A DNA stretch of 56,373 nucleotides from the IMG/VR virus record IMGVR_UViG_3300029319_007099, positions 1 through 56,373 of that record; one strand, 5' to 3'. This document shows, piece after piece, positions 18,354-24,996 of this stretch. The stretch comes from a virus. Position 1 is the first letter of the stretch. Every line of letters begins with the position of its first letter. The position numbers and the translations under genes are program-made. The notes beneath the pieces were generated by a model that saw only the letters and a list, made by a program, of their open reading frames with translations, made no database searches and was not told the origin of the DNA.

Positions 18354-18614
18354 ATGAAACTACAAATTAAACTCAGCAAAGAAGAGGCGCAAGCCTTCAA
18401 AAACTTCACCGAAATGGTTAAGCCCCCTGAAATCCCTGAGGATGATTTCTTGAAAGGTATTTTTAAAATTGGTGTCGAGACAATGGAGATGAAGCTCATG
18501 GAAGCCGTGCAGCAACACGCTCAAGAGAACGACATTGATCTAGATAAACTGGCCGAAGAAACCGAAAGTGTTGAGGAAACACAAGATGAAGTACAAGATA
18601 GTAAAACTGTCTAA
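18354..18614 (+). CDS. Small acidic protein, unknown
   Basis: 86 residues from ATG 18354, chosen over the upstream ATG 18285 because AGGAG lies about 9 nt before it and the upstream extension lacks a ribosome site. The first 60 residues are helical (KLSKEEAQAFKNFTEM...FLKGIFKIGVETMEMKLME), and the tail is Glu/Asp/Thr-rich and probably disordered. It lies in the block with the gp55-like sigma and a thioredoxin-fold gene, the end of which it overlaps by 29 bases. A role as a small transcription or replication accessory protein is possible but I see no family motif. Confidence 0.5.
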   Translation: MKLQIKLSKEEAQAFKNFTEMVKPPEIPEDDFLKGIFKIGVETMEMKLMEAVQQHAQENDIDLDKLAEETESVEETQDEVQDSKTV

Positions 18615-18912
18615 AGAGAATGATCTCAACCGAGAGTTGAGAAAACAAAAGCGTGAGAAAGGAGAGATTTCAATTCTCTTCGTTTCTCCTTGGGATAAAT
18701 ACTGCACCGCTCTGATGGAGAAGTTAGAGAAGAGGTACGACAGCAATGTGAAAGGCGGGAAGCCTTTGTATATCGTAGACAACTACAATATGCCTCACTC
18801 TTTTGTCATCTTCAAGAGCAGTGTGCTGCCTCACCTAGTTACCATCAAGCGTAACAAGGTAATCTCTGAGGACTACCTTCCCATGGTATACAAGAACCTA
18901 GACCTAGAGTAA
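18586..18912 (+). CDS. Thioredoxin-fold protein lacking the first active-site Cys (WDKYC)
   Basis: 108 residues from ATG 18586 (GAGG 9 nt upstream; a GTG at 18568 is less likely). It reads like a thioredoxin: ISILFVSPWDKYCTALMEKLEKRY aligns with the strand-WCGPC-helix unit, with Asp-Lys-Tyr replacing Cys-Gly-Pro and only the second Cys kept. The later VLPHLVTIKRNKVI fits the cis-Pro strand and final strands. Without the first Cys it cannot do normal dithiol exchange. T7 uses thioredoxin as a processivity clamp for a family A polymerase independent of redox activity, and this gene lies 345 bases before a family A polymerase cistron. The link is speculative. It converges with and overlaps the sigma gene by 9 bases. 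Confidence 0.5.
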   Translation: MKYKIVKLSKENDLNRELRKQKREKGEISILFVSPWDKYCTALMEKLEKRYDSNVKGGKPLYIVDNYNMPHSFVIFKSSVLPHLVTIKRNKVISEDYLPMVYKNLDLE

Positions 18913-19245
18913 GTCTTTTTTTAGTTCTGTATACGCATCTAGCTTTTCACTATACTTTTTGTTTTTAGTGTATAAAAGCTTGAGGTTATTGAGTATAATA
19001 GTTGTGAAGTAGTTAAAAGCGTTGCCCATTTCAGGGTTAAAGTTTTTGAGTGTTTTGAGTATTAACACAAAACACTCCTGCTTCGCATCGTCCTCTTCCA
19101 GGTTGAACGAGAATCCTGTGATGATGTTTGATATGAGTACATCGAACATTGCAAAAAGCTCGTCCTCATGTTCCTTGGGGTTTCGCTTGTAAAGCTTGAT
19201 TAAGCTTTCAAATTTATTGTTATCTATGTAATGCTTCTGACTCAT
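18904..19245 (-). CDS. 55: Late-transcription sigma factor (T4 gp55-like)
   Basis: 113 residues on the minus strand. The section LEEDDAKQECFVLILKTLKNFNPEMGNAFNYFTTIILNNL is a sigma region 2 pattern: acidic residue and Gln near a helix, 'F(N/D)P-x-x-G-x-(A/P)F-x-YF-x-x-I-x-x-N', as in gp55 proteins of T4-like phages that recognise the TATAAATA late promoter. No region 4 follows, as for gp55, and the length is somewhat shorter than T4 gp55 (185). TATAAT lies five bases before the ATG, in a 12-bp gap shared with the divergent polymerase cistron, so both may be switched on together. Late promoter candidates are listed at 4903, 11971 and 51276. Confidence 0.65.
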   Translation of the reverse strand: MSQKHYIDNNKFESLIKLYKRNPKEHEDELFAMFDVLISNIITGFSFNLEEDDAKQECFVLILKTLKNFNPEMGNAFNYFTTIILNNLKLLYTKNKKYSEKLDAYTELKKDLL

Positions 19246-19250
19246 AATAT

Positions 19251-19256
19251 ATTATA
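19251..19256 (-). promoter_or_regulatory. Divergent -10 region between sigma and polymerase genes
   Basis: The 12-base gap is part of the palindrome ATAATATATTAT. On the minus strand TATAAT lies five bases before the sigma-gene ATG; on the plus strand TATTAT lies two bases before the polymerase ATG at 19258. Neither gene has a Shine-Dalgarno. No -35 is apparent on either strand. Confidence 0.4.
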
Positions 19257-19257
19257 G

Positions 19258-20274
19258 ATGAATAACTTACACACTTTGTACGCCGCAGAAGAAGTTCAGT
19301 CACATTGTAAGGATTGTTCTATTCTTCTGAAGAAAAAGCCAGTCTATTGCGTGGAGGATTACAAGAAGTTAAAGCAGTCAGATGTGCTTTTCCTGTCTGA
19401 TTCTATCAAACACAGGTTTGGAAAGTCCTACGCTTTCTCAAAACAAGAAATCGAAATTATATCTGATTTTTTTCCTGGAGATACATATCAGATGGCTGCA
19501 TCAGTAAAGTGTCCGTCTGTTAAGGAAGCCGATATGAGTCCAGCAAACATGGAGGCTTGCAGGAACTACCTTCAGGCCACTATTGATAAGGTAAAACCGC
19601 GCCTTGTTTTTGTGTGCGGCAACTTAGCCATGAAGATGCTGATAAAGAAGAGCGGCATTACAGACAAGAGAGGTAAATCTTATGATTATTCAACTGATAA
19701 CGGGCATGATTGCGTTGTTGTTCCTATCTTTCATCCTTATTCTGTGGTTAAGGAACCTCGGCATAGGGTATTATTCGAGACGGACATCAGGAATGCATAC
19801 GAGAAGTATGTACTTGGCAAGACGCACGAAGGAAAACTCGAATACAAAGTCTTAACAGACATACAGGAAGTGGTGCATCTGGCAGAAAAGCTAAAGGACT
19901 CAGAAGAAACGCTGGCAATGGATATTGAAACCACAGGCCTTAACTTCCTAACTGACAGTATTCAAACGATAGCTATTTCATCTAGAGAGACAAACTGGGT
20001 GATCCCATGTGACCATAAGGATTCTCCTTTCAGAAAGGGTGAGCCTGACTACGGGAAAGTCTGGACTTCTTTGCGGAAGATTCTAGAGAATCCCAAGAAC
20101 AAAAAGGTCTTTCACAATGCCAAGTTCGACCTCAAGTTTCTACTTAACTATGGGATCTATACTAAGAATGTGTGGGACACTAAGATCATGCACCATCTTC
20201 TTGATGAGAACCTACCTAAGAGTTTGATGGATTTGGTTAAGCTTTATTTCCCGACCGAGCTTGAAAGCCTTTAG
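19258..20274 (+). CDS. DNA polymerase cistron 1: family-4 UDG-like domain plus N-terminal part of 3'-5' exonuclease
   Basis: 338 residues. Residues 1-185 resemble family-4 uracil-DNA glycosylases: iron-sulfur Cys pairs C17/C20 and C85/C101 in standard spacing, CGNLAMKML, and FHPYS near 159. The usual GExPG catalytic motif is not visible, so activity is doubtful. From about 195 a DnaQ/Pol I-type exonuclease begins: Exo I MDIETTG (D222, E224) and Exo II HNAKFD (N287, D291). The protein ends soon after 'KSLMDLVKLYF', before Exo III, which is in the next plus-strand cistron. So the exonuclease site is divided between two polypeptides. Its last 38 bases overlap the lipoprotein gene on the other strand. 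Confidence 0.8.
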   Translation: MNNLHTLYAAEEVQSHCKDCSILLKKKPVYCVEDYKKLKQSDVLFLSDSIKHRFGKSYAFSKQEIEIISDFFPGDTYQMAASVKCPSVKEADMSPANMEACRNYLQATIDKVKPRLVFVCGNLAMKMLIKKSGITDKRGKSYDYSTDNGHDCVVVPIFHPYSVVKEPRHRVLFETDIRNAYEKYVLGKTHEGKLEYKVLTDIQEVVHLAEKLKDSEETLAMDIETTGLNFLTDSIQTIAISSRETNWVIPCDHKDSPFRKGEPDYGKVWTSLRKILENPKNKKVFHNAKFDLKFLLNYGIYTKNVWDTKIMHHLLDENLPKSLMDLVKLYFPTELESL

Positions 20275-20740
20275 CTATTTTTTCTAAAGCCTCGATCCGA
20301 GCTTCGTTTTTCTTCATTACTTGATCTTGTTCATCGTCCCTTGCGTCAATGTCCGCTTGGGAGACGGTGTTATGGATAGATCCAAATTTCTTGAACCAAG
20401 TTCGACCTTTCTTACTAAAGAGGGGAAGGAATACAAAGAGGATTAAATACCAATAACCCAGTGTCTTAATTAAACCACCTGTTTCGTGTAATGTAGATGC
20501 CGTAGTCCCTTGTACTGGTCCTGCACCTGCTACCTGAGCTACGACTGCCGCAGGGCTCTGAGAGGGGAAGATCATTTCTGTAACCATCACTCCACCTGCG
20601 GCCCCTGCTGCAACTGCTGCTGGCTCAGGGACAAAGGCTGCAACCGCACCTGCTCCAGCAGCACCGCCAATGGCGTGTTTAATTGTGCCGCACCCAGCCA
20701 ACATTAACATTAACGATATACTTATTACTGCGTTTCTCAT
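20237..20740 (-). CDS. Phage lipoprotein lying inside the split polymerase locus
   Basis: 167 residues on the minus strand from ATG 20740. MRNAVISISLMLMLAGCG is a lipoprotein signal with lipobox L-A-G-C (C17). Next is a Gly/Ala-rich region, then one membrane helix (about 108-123, YWYLILFVFLPLF), then a basic, Asp/Glu-rich helical tail (about 125-167). A lipid anchor plus a transmembrane helix suggests an envelope protein such as a lysis/spanin-like, exclusion or adsorption-blocking factor. I cannot choose among these. It sits tail-in over the end of polymerase cistron 1 and 36 bases from the divergent start of cistron 2. A second lipoprotein is at 31049. Confidence 0.6.
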   Translation of the reverse strand: MRNAVISISLMLMLAGCGTIKHAIGGAAGAGAVAAFVPEPAAVAAGAAGGVMVTEMIFPSQSPAAVVAQVAGAGPVQGTTASTLHETGGLIKTLGYWYLILFVFLPLFSKKGRTWFKKFGSIHNTVSQADIDARDDEQDQVMKKNEARIEALEKIAKGFQARSGNKA

Positions 20741-20776
20741 TGATTTTTTGGTTCCATTGACCTCTAATATATAGCC

Positions 20777-21256
20777 ATGCTTACCATACAAAACCCCAAT
20801 AAATTTGATTGGTCCTCCATGTCATTGTCTGACTGTTGTGAGGGTAATGCGATGGACTCCTACTTTACCTTGAAGCTTTTTGATTTGGTTCATGAAAAGT
20901 TAGAGGATTTAGGTGTTTTACGCTTTGCTGAGAACATCTTTTCAGATGCCATGACCACTTTTGCTGAGATGGAATATGAGGGCTTATTGGTAAGCGATGA
21001 TAAGCTATCAGTTCTGGAGAAGGAGTTGTACGAGTTAACTCTAAACCAAGAGGATGACCTATACCTGTATGATCAGATACAAAAGAAAGATAATCTGTCC
21101 TCCAACAATGATTTGATAGACATCTTTTACTTAAGAGAGGGAGGCTTTGAGTTTTATCCTCCTGATAAGACAGCCAAAGGGTCTCCTTCGGTATCAGCAC
21201 CTACACTTAAAATTTTACTAGAGCAAATCAATGAGGAGATTGTCAGACGATCATGA
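20777..21256 (+). CDS. DNA polymerase cistron 2: Exo III motif and thumb region of family A polymerase
   Basis: 159 residues. The first 40 continue the exonuclease exactly where cistron 1 stops: DWSSMSLSDCCEGNAMDSYFTLKLF carries the Exo III-type Asp (D27) in A-x-D-x3-T, as in Pol I. Then MEYEGLLVSDDKLSVLEKEL matches the Pol I segment 'ME-x2-G-(I/L)-x-(V/L)-D-x3-L', and KTAKGSPSVSAPTLKILLEQ the 'K-T-x-x-G-x-PS(V/T)-x-x-(E/T)-x-L-x-x-L' hallmark at the end of the thumb. No long thioredoxin-binding insertion is seen. TAATAT is six bases before the ATG, with no Shine-Dalgarno. The stop overlaps the next start as ATGA. Confidence 0.8.
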   Translation: MLTIQNPNKFDWSSMSLSDCCEGNAMDSYFTLKLFDLVHEKLEDLGVLRFAENIFSDAMTTFAEMEYEGLLVSDDKLSVLEKELYELTLNQEDDLYLYDQIQKKDNLSSNNDLIDIFYLREGGFEFYPPDKTAKGSPSVSAPTLKILLEQINEEIVRRS

Positions 21257-22374
21257 GTGCAAAGTGGCAACACAGAGACGAAGGCAAGAAGATAAGTAAG
21301 AGCGTCATCAGATCTAAGTCTTTGGATGAATTAAAAGATGCATCTAAGTTCATCACGCAGCTTTTGGAGCTAAGAAAAGCTCAGAAGCTGCAAAAAACTT
21401 ATATCCATGGCACAAAAAAAGCATTGGACTACAATGAGAGCGGTAAGCTTTATGTGGATTACAGACTTGACGGAACAGCTACAGGGAGGCTTTCGTGTGC
21501 AGCGTATAATGCTGAGAAGCCCATGGGTGTTTCTTTCCACACCTTACCTAGAGAGACTACCACAAACATTAGAAGTATGTTTGTGGCACCAAAAGGTAAG
21601 GCTTTTGTGACGGTTGATTACGCTGCCATGGAACTGCGTGTTCTTGCTCATATAGCCAAAGAGAAGAGTATGCAACACGCTTTTAAATCTGGCGCGGACC
21701 TACACTCGTACACTGCTAGACTCCTGTTTAATAAAGAAGATATCACTAAAGAGGAGAGGCAGATAGCTAAGACTGTATCCTTCTTAATCGTTTATGGTGG
21801 TGGTGCTTTCAACTTATCTGAGACTATGGCTATCCCTTTGGATAGAGCGGAAGAGATTATTAGTAATTACCAAAGAGTTTACCCTGGCATCTTTAGGTAT
21901 ATGGAGTTTGTCAACGACTTCATTAAAGAGAATGGTTATGCCTATACGATCTTTGGAAGGAGAAGAAATCTTCCTGATGTTAGAAGCAAAGATAGGTCTG
22001 TTATTAATAGGGCTCTTAGACAGGGCCTAAATTTCACCATTCAAAGCTCTGCATCAGATATCCTTTTGTGTAGTTTGCTAGGTGTCGCAAAGAGGTTCAA
22101 AGAAAATTCTTTGGATGCTAAGGTTGTCGCAACTGTTCACGATAGTTTAGAGATTATTTCCTCAGAGAAAGATTTAGAGGCTTGCCTAGAGATAGTCTAT
22201 GATGAACTAGTAAATTACCCCAACCTGCGTAGGCTCTTTGGAATTAACTTTGATGTTCCTTTAGCTGTCGATTTTGAGGTTGGCAGGTCGTTCGGTGATG
22301 GTAAGGATGTCACTTTTGCTGACAATAAGCCTACAAACCTGGACGATATTCTAGCATATCTAAAGGAAAACTAA
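21253..22374 (+). CDS. DNA polymerase cistron 3: palm and fingers of family A polymerase
   Basis: 373 residues with all three family A polymerase motifs. Before them: LLELRKAQKLQKTYI and DGTATGRLS. Motif A is VTVDYAAMELRVLAH with catalytic D122; motif B (O-helix) is R169-x3-K173-x3-F177-x3-YG; motif C is VHDS with D297. Phe at 177 corresponds to E. coli Pol I F762, so dideoxynucleotides should be poor substrates (T7 has Tyr). It overlaps cistron 2 by ATGA in another frame, so the two are probably translated as partners; a sequencing frameshift is an alternative. It replaces the T4 family B polymerase gp43 and is followed by gp47/gp46-like genes. Confidence 0.9.
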   Translation: MSAKWQHRDEGKKISKSVIRSKSLDELKDASKFITQLLELRKAQKLQKTYIHGTKKALDYNESGKLYVDYRLDGTATGRLSCAAYNAEKPMGVSFHTLPRETTTNIRSMFVAPKGKAFVTVDYAAMELRVLAHIAKEKSMQHAFKSGADLHSYTARLLFNKEDITKEERQIAKTVSFLIVYGGGAFNLSETMAIPLDRAEEIISNYQRVYPGIFRYMEFVNDFIKENGYAYTIFGRRRNLPDVRSKDRSVINRALRQGLNFTIQSSASDILLCSLLGVAKRFKENSLDAKVVATVHDSLEIISSEKDLEACLEIVYDELVNYPNLRRLFGINFDVPLAVDFEVGRSFGDGKDVTFADNKPTNLDDILAYLKEN

Positions 22375-22382
22375 ATCTTTTT

Positions 22383-23420
22383 ATGGTAAAGACTTTAATT
22401 ATCGGAGATATTCACATCTCCAATAAGGACGCAAGATTGCGGGATGCTCAAGAGAAATGCATCAAAAAAATATATGATACCGAAAAGCCTGACGAGGTTA
22501 TACAACTAGGGGACTTCTTAGACTTCAGGAAACCCTCTCCTGAGGCGATGATAACCGCTAAAAATATAATAGATCATTGGAAAAAAGAATCTAATGTATA
22601 TATCCTACGAGGTAATCACTGCGCCAGCACTAAGGCCGATGATGGTGTAACAGCCATGAGCCTGTTTGAGGGCGCTGCCAACCAAAAGCTTTTACCTTAT
22701 GTAAGGGATCGAGTTCAAGCAGTAAAAATAATCACCCACACATGGTTTGACCACAGAACGAAGAGGGCTTTTATTCCACACTATGAAAATGAAGAGACAA
22801 TTATCCAAGCCCTTGAGCGTGTGCCTAGAGATTATACTGTTTTTGGTCACTTTGGTTACTTCGGTTGTCTTAATTCCGTTGGGGATCATGATTTTGATAT
22901 CAACATTAATAGCTTCAGGAATGATACTATCCTGGGTCATATTCACAGAAAAAATGAGAGAACTTTTAAATCAAATGGACAAGAAAAATCATTACTAATT
23001 TTAGGAACTCCGTACACCACTAATTTTGGAGAGTCAGGAAAGCAAAATTACTATGCAACAATAAGTAAGGGCGAGCTTAAGTTACATGAAATAGATCATG
23101 GTCCTAGGCACATGATGATTCTTAATAAAGATCTTCCTGATTGTATTGATGACATTAATAACGATAACTACCACACTTATCTTAGAGTGGTTCTAGATGC
23201 GGGAGAGCCTTTGAATGATATAGAGGGGGTTTGCGCTGCATCCATTGATGTGAAATATGCTCCAGCGTTTGACGAGGAGGATGTCTCAACATATAGACCT
23301 AGAAGAGATCTTTTTAAGGTCAACGAAATGGTCATAGAGGACTACATAAAGTCAGCTAATTCTTGTATTGAAAAAGATAAGTTAATGGATGGATACAACT
23401 TGCTAAGGTATGAAGATTAA
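22383..23420 (+). CDS. 47: Recombination nuclease subunit (T4 gp47 / SbcD-Mre11 family)
   Basis: 345 residues with the calcineurin-type phosphoesterase motifs in order: GDIH (8-11), GDFLDFR (near 43), RGNHC (near 75), then GHFG and GHIH before residue 190. These bind two metal ions in Mre11-type nucleases. With gp46 it forms the Mre11-Rad50-like complex that resects ends for recombination-dependent replication in T4. The gp46-like gene begins inside its last 11 bases. The 8-base gap after the polymerase has no Shine-Dalgarno (TCTTTTT before the ATG). The C-terminal 100 residues are the less conserved partner-binding region. Confidence 0.92.
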   Translation: MVKTLIIGDIHISNKDARLRDAQEKCIKKIYDTEKPDEVIQLGDFLDFRKPSPEAMITAKNIIDHWKKESNVYILRGNHCASTKADDGVTAMSLFEGAANQKLLPYVRDRVQAVKIITHTWFDHRTKRAFIPHYENEETIIQALERVPRDYTVFGHFGYFGCLNSVGDHDFDININSFRNDTILGHIHRKNERTFKSNGQEKSLLILGTPYTTNFGESGKQNYYATISKGELKLHEIDHGPRHMMILNKDLPDCIDDINNDNYHTYLRVVLDAGEPLNDIEGVCAASIDVKYAPAFDEEDVSTYRPRRDLFKVNEMVIEDYIKSANSCIEKDKLMDGYNLLRYED

Positions 23421-24996
23421 AAATATAAAAATTCAAAACTTTTACTCGTTTGAATCTGCTGAAGTTAACTTTGATAAGTTTAAAAATATTGTCCTAATCA
23501 AGGGTCAGAATAAAGATGCAAAGGGCTCAAACGGTTCGGGAAAGAGTGCTTTCATTGAGGCAATATACTTTGGCTTAACAGGTAAGACCATCAGGAAGAG
23601 CACAGAGGATGCCATGGTTCATGTGAAACACAAAAAGAAGTGTCTCGTTGAACTTACTTTGGACAATGGCATGAAGATTACTCGACAGAAAAAACCGTCA
23701 AAACTACATGTTTTAATTGATGGGAAAGACGAAACCAAAGAAAGCATAGCCAAGACCCAACAATACATAGACGAGGTTTTAAATTTAAATTATAAGGTAT
23801 TACTGTCCTCTATGTTTTTCGGACAGGGCAACTCAGTAACTTTTTTGGAATGCTCTGCCGAAGACAAAAGAAATATAATAAAAACTTTTCTAGATTTAGA
23901 TGAAGTTTTTGAGATGCGGGATAGAATAAAAACACACAAGGCTGGTTTTTATAATACCATGAAAGAGCAGGATTCTTTGATAGAGGAACACCGCTCAATG
24001 ATCGAAGAGTTTACCACTAAGATTGAACAGATAAAAAAGGCGAAGGAGCATTTCTCAGGCTACGATGAAAGCATTCTTAGTTTATCTTTAGACGAAATAT
24101 TAGAGGCTGAAGAGAAAGAATCTGAAAGATCTTGGCAACTTGTTTCGATAAATCGAGACATAGATAGTGTTAAGCAAGAAATAGTAAAACAAAAATCGCG
24201 GTTAGAAGTGGGGGACACGAAGGGTGTTTGTGATAAGTGTGGGCAGCCAGTAGAAGAGAAAGTAAACGCTGCGTTTATTCAAGCTGAGATCGCAAAGCTA
24301 GAAAAAGAACATTTGGTGCTGCTCAATTCTAGGGATACTTTAGAAGACGCTAAGATTGATACTCCAATAAGCTCAAAAGAATACTCAAAAGTTTTAGCTT
24401 TCAAAGAGCTTTGTAGAGATGAAACAAATTATGCTGAGTTCGTTAAATCATACAAAGATAAAATTAAAATAAGGTCTGATGTTAAGGCAGAGAACAAACT
24501 AGATTATGAGGTGATGAGGTTTTGGGAGAAGGCTTTTTCTCAACAAGGCATAATCAAATTCATAATTAGAAACATTCTAGATTACCTCAATAATAAGGTT
24601 AATTATTATTTATCTTTCTTAACAAACTCTAAGTATAGTTTATTTTTTGATGAAGAATTAAACGAAAAAGTGATAACAAATGATAGCGATATACAGTATA
24701 TATCCTTATCTGGTGGTGAGAAGCGGAAGGTTAACCTAGCTGTTACCATGGCTCTGAAAGATTTACTGTTGCTTACGGATAAGAACCAAACAAATGTTCT
24801 TTTCTTAGATGAGATTGCAGAGAATCTAGATGAAGAAGGAATAACTGGTTTACATAACTTATTACAAGAGATAAAGAAAGATAAACTAATCTTTATAATC
24901 ACTCATAATAAATACTTAAAAACTTTATTGCACTCTGCACCCCGTCTGTCTATTATTAAATCCAAAGGAGTATCAAAGATAACAAAATGGCGTTAG
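23410..24996 (+). CDS. 46: Recombination ATPase subunit (T4 gp46 / SbcC-Rad50 family)
   Basis: 528 residues. Walker A GSNGSGKS at 39-46; long coiled-coil arms on both sides of a zinc-hook CDKCGQPV near 273; signature LSGGEKRKVNLAV and Walker B VLFLDEIAENLDEEG in the last 110 residues; then the switch His in IITHN. The arms are short, as in T4 gp46 (560). It partners the gp47-like nuclease and bridges DNA ends. It overlaps both neighbours: ATG inside gp47, and the reductase start inside its last 10 bases, so the three are probably translated together. Confidence 0.93.
   Translation: MKIKNIKIQNFYSFESAEVNFDKFKNIVLIKGQNKDAKGSNGSGKSAFIEAIYFGLTGKTIRKSTEDAMVHVKHKKKCLVELTLDNGMKITRQKKPSKLHVLIDGKDETKESIAKTQQYIDEVLNLNYKVLLSSMFFGQGNSVTFLECSAEDKRNIIKTFLDLDEVFEMRDRIKTHKAGFYNTMKEQDSLIEEHRSMIEEFTTKIEQIKKAKEHFSGYDESILSLSLDEILEAEEKESERSWQLVSINRDIDSVKQEIVKQKSRLEVGDTKGVCDKCGQPVEEKVNAAFIQAEIAKLEKEHLVLLNSRDTLEDAKIDTPISSKEYSKVLAFKELCRDETNYAEFVKSYKDKIKIRSDVKAENKLDYEVMRFWEKAFSQQGIIKFIIRNILDYLNNKVNYYLSFLTNSKYSLFFDEELNEKVITNDSDIQYISLSGGEKRKVNLAVTMALKDLLLLTDKNQTNVLFLDEIAENLDEEGITGLHNLLQEIKKDKLIFIITHNKYLKTLLHSAPRLSIIKSKGVSKITKWR

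Noticed and set aside
18694-18705. ATAAATACTGC in the thioredoxin-fold gene (and TAAATACTT near 24909, TAAATAC near 41221).
   Set aside because: These sit in conserved coding (W-D-K-Y-C, N-K-Y-L, H-K-Y-N) and give no sensible transcript; chance in coding sequence.
20275-20776. Group I intron or intein as cause of the polymerase split.
   Set aside because: No homing endonuclease, no intein motifs and no intron core sequences seen; the interval is almost all a minus-strand lipoprotein gene.
21253-21256. Sequencing frameshift joining polymerase cistrons 2 and 3.
   Set aside because: Not excluded, but the ATGA overlap is the same stop-start coupling used between many genes here, so a real split is preferred.
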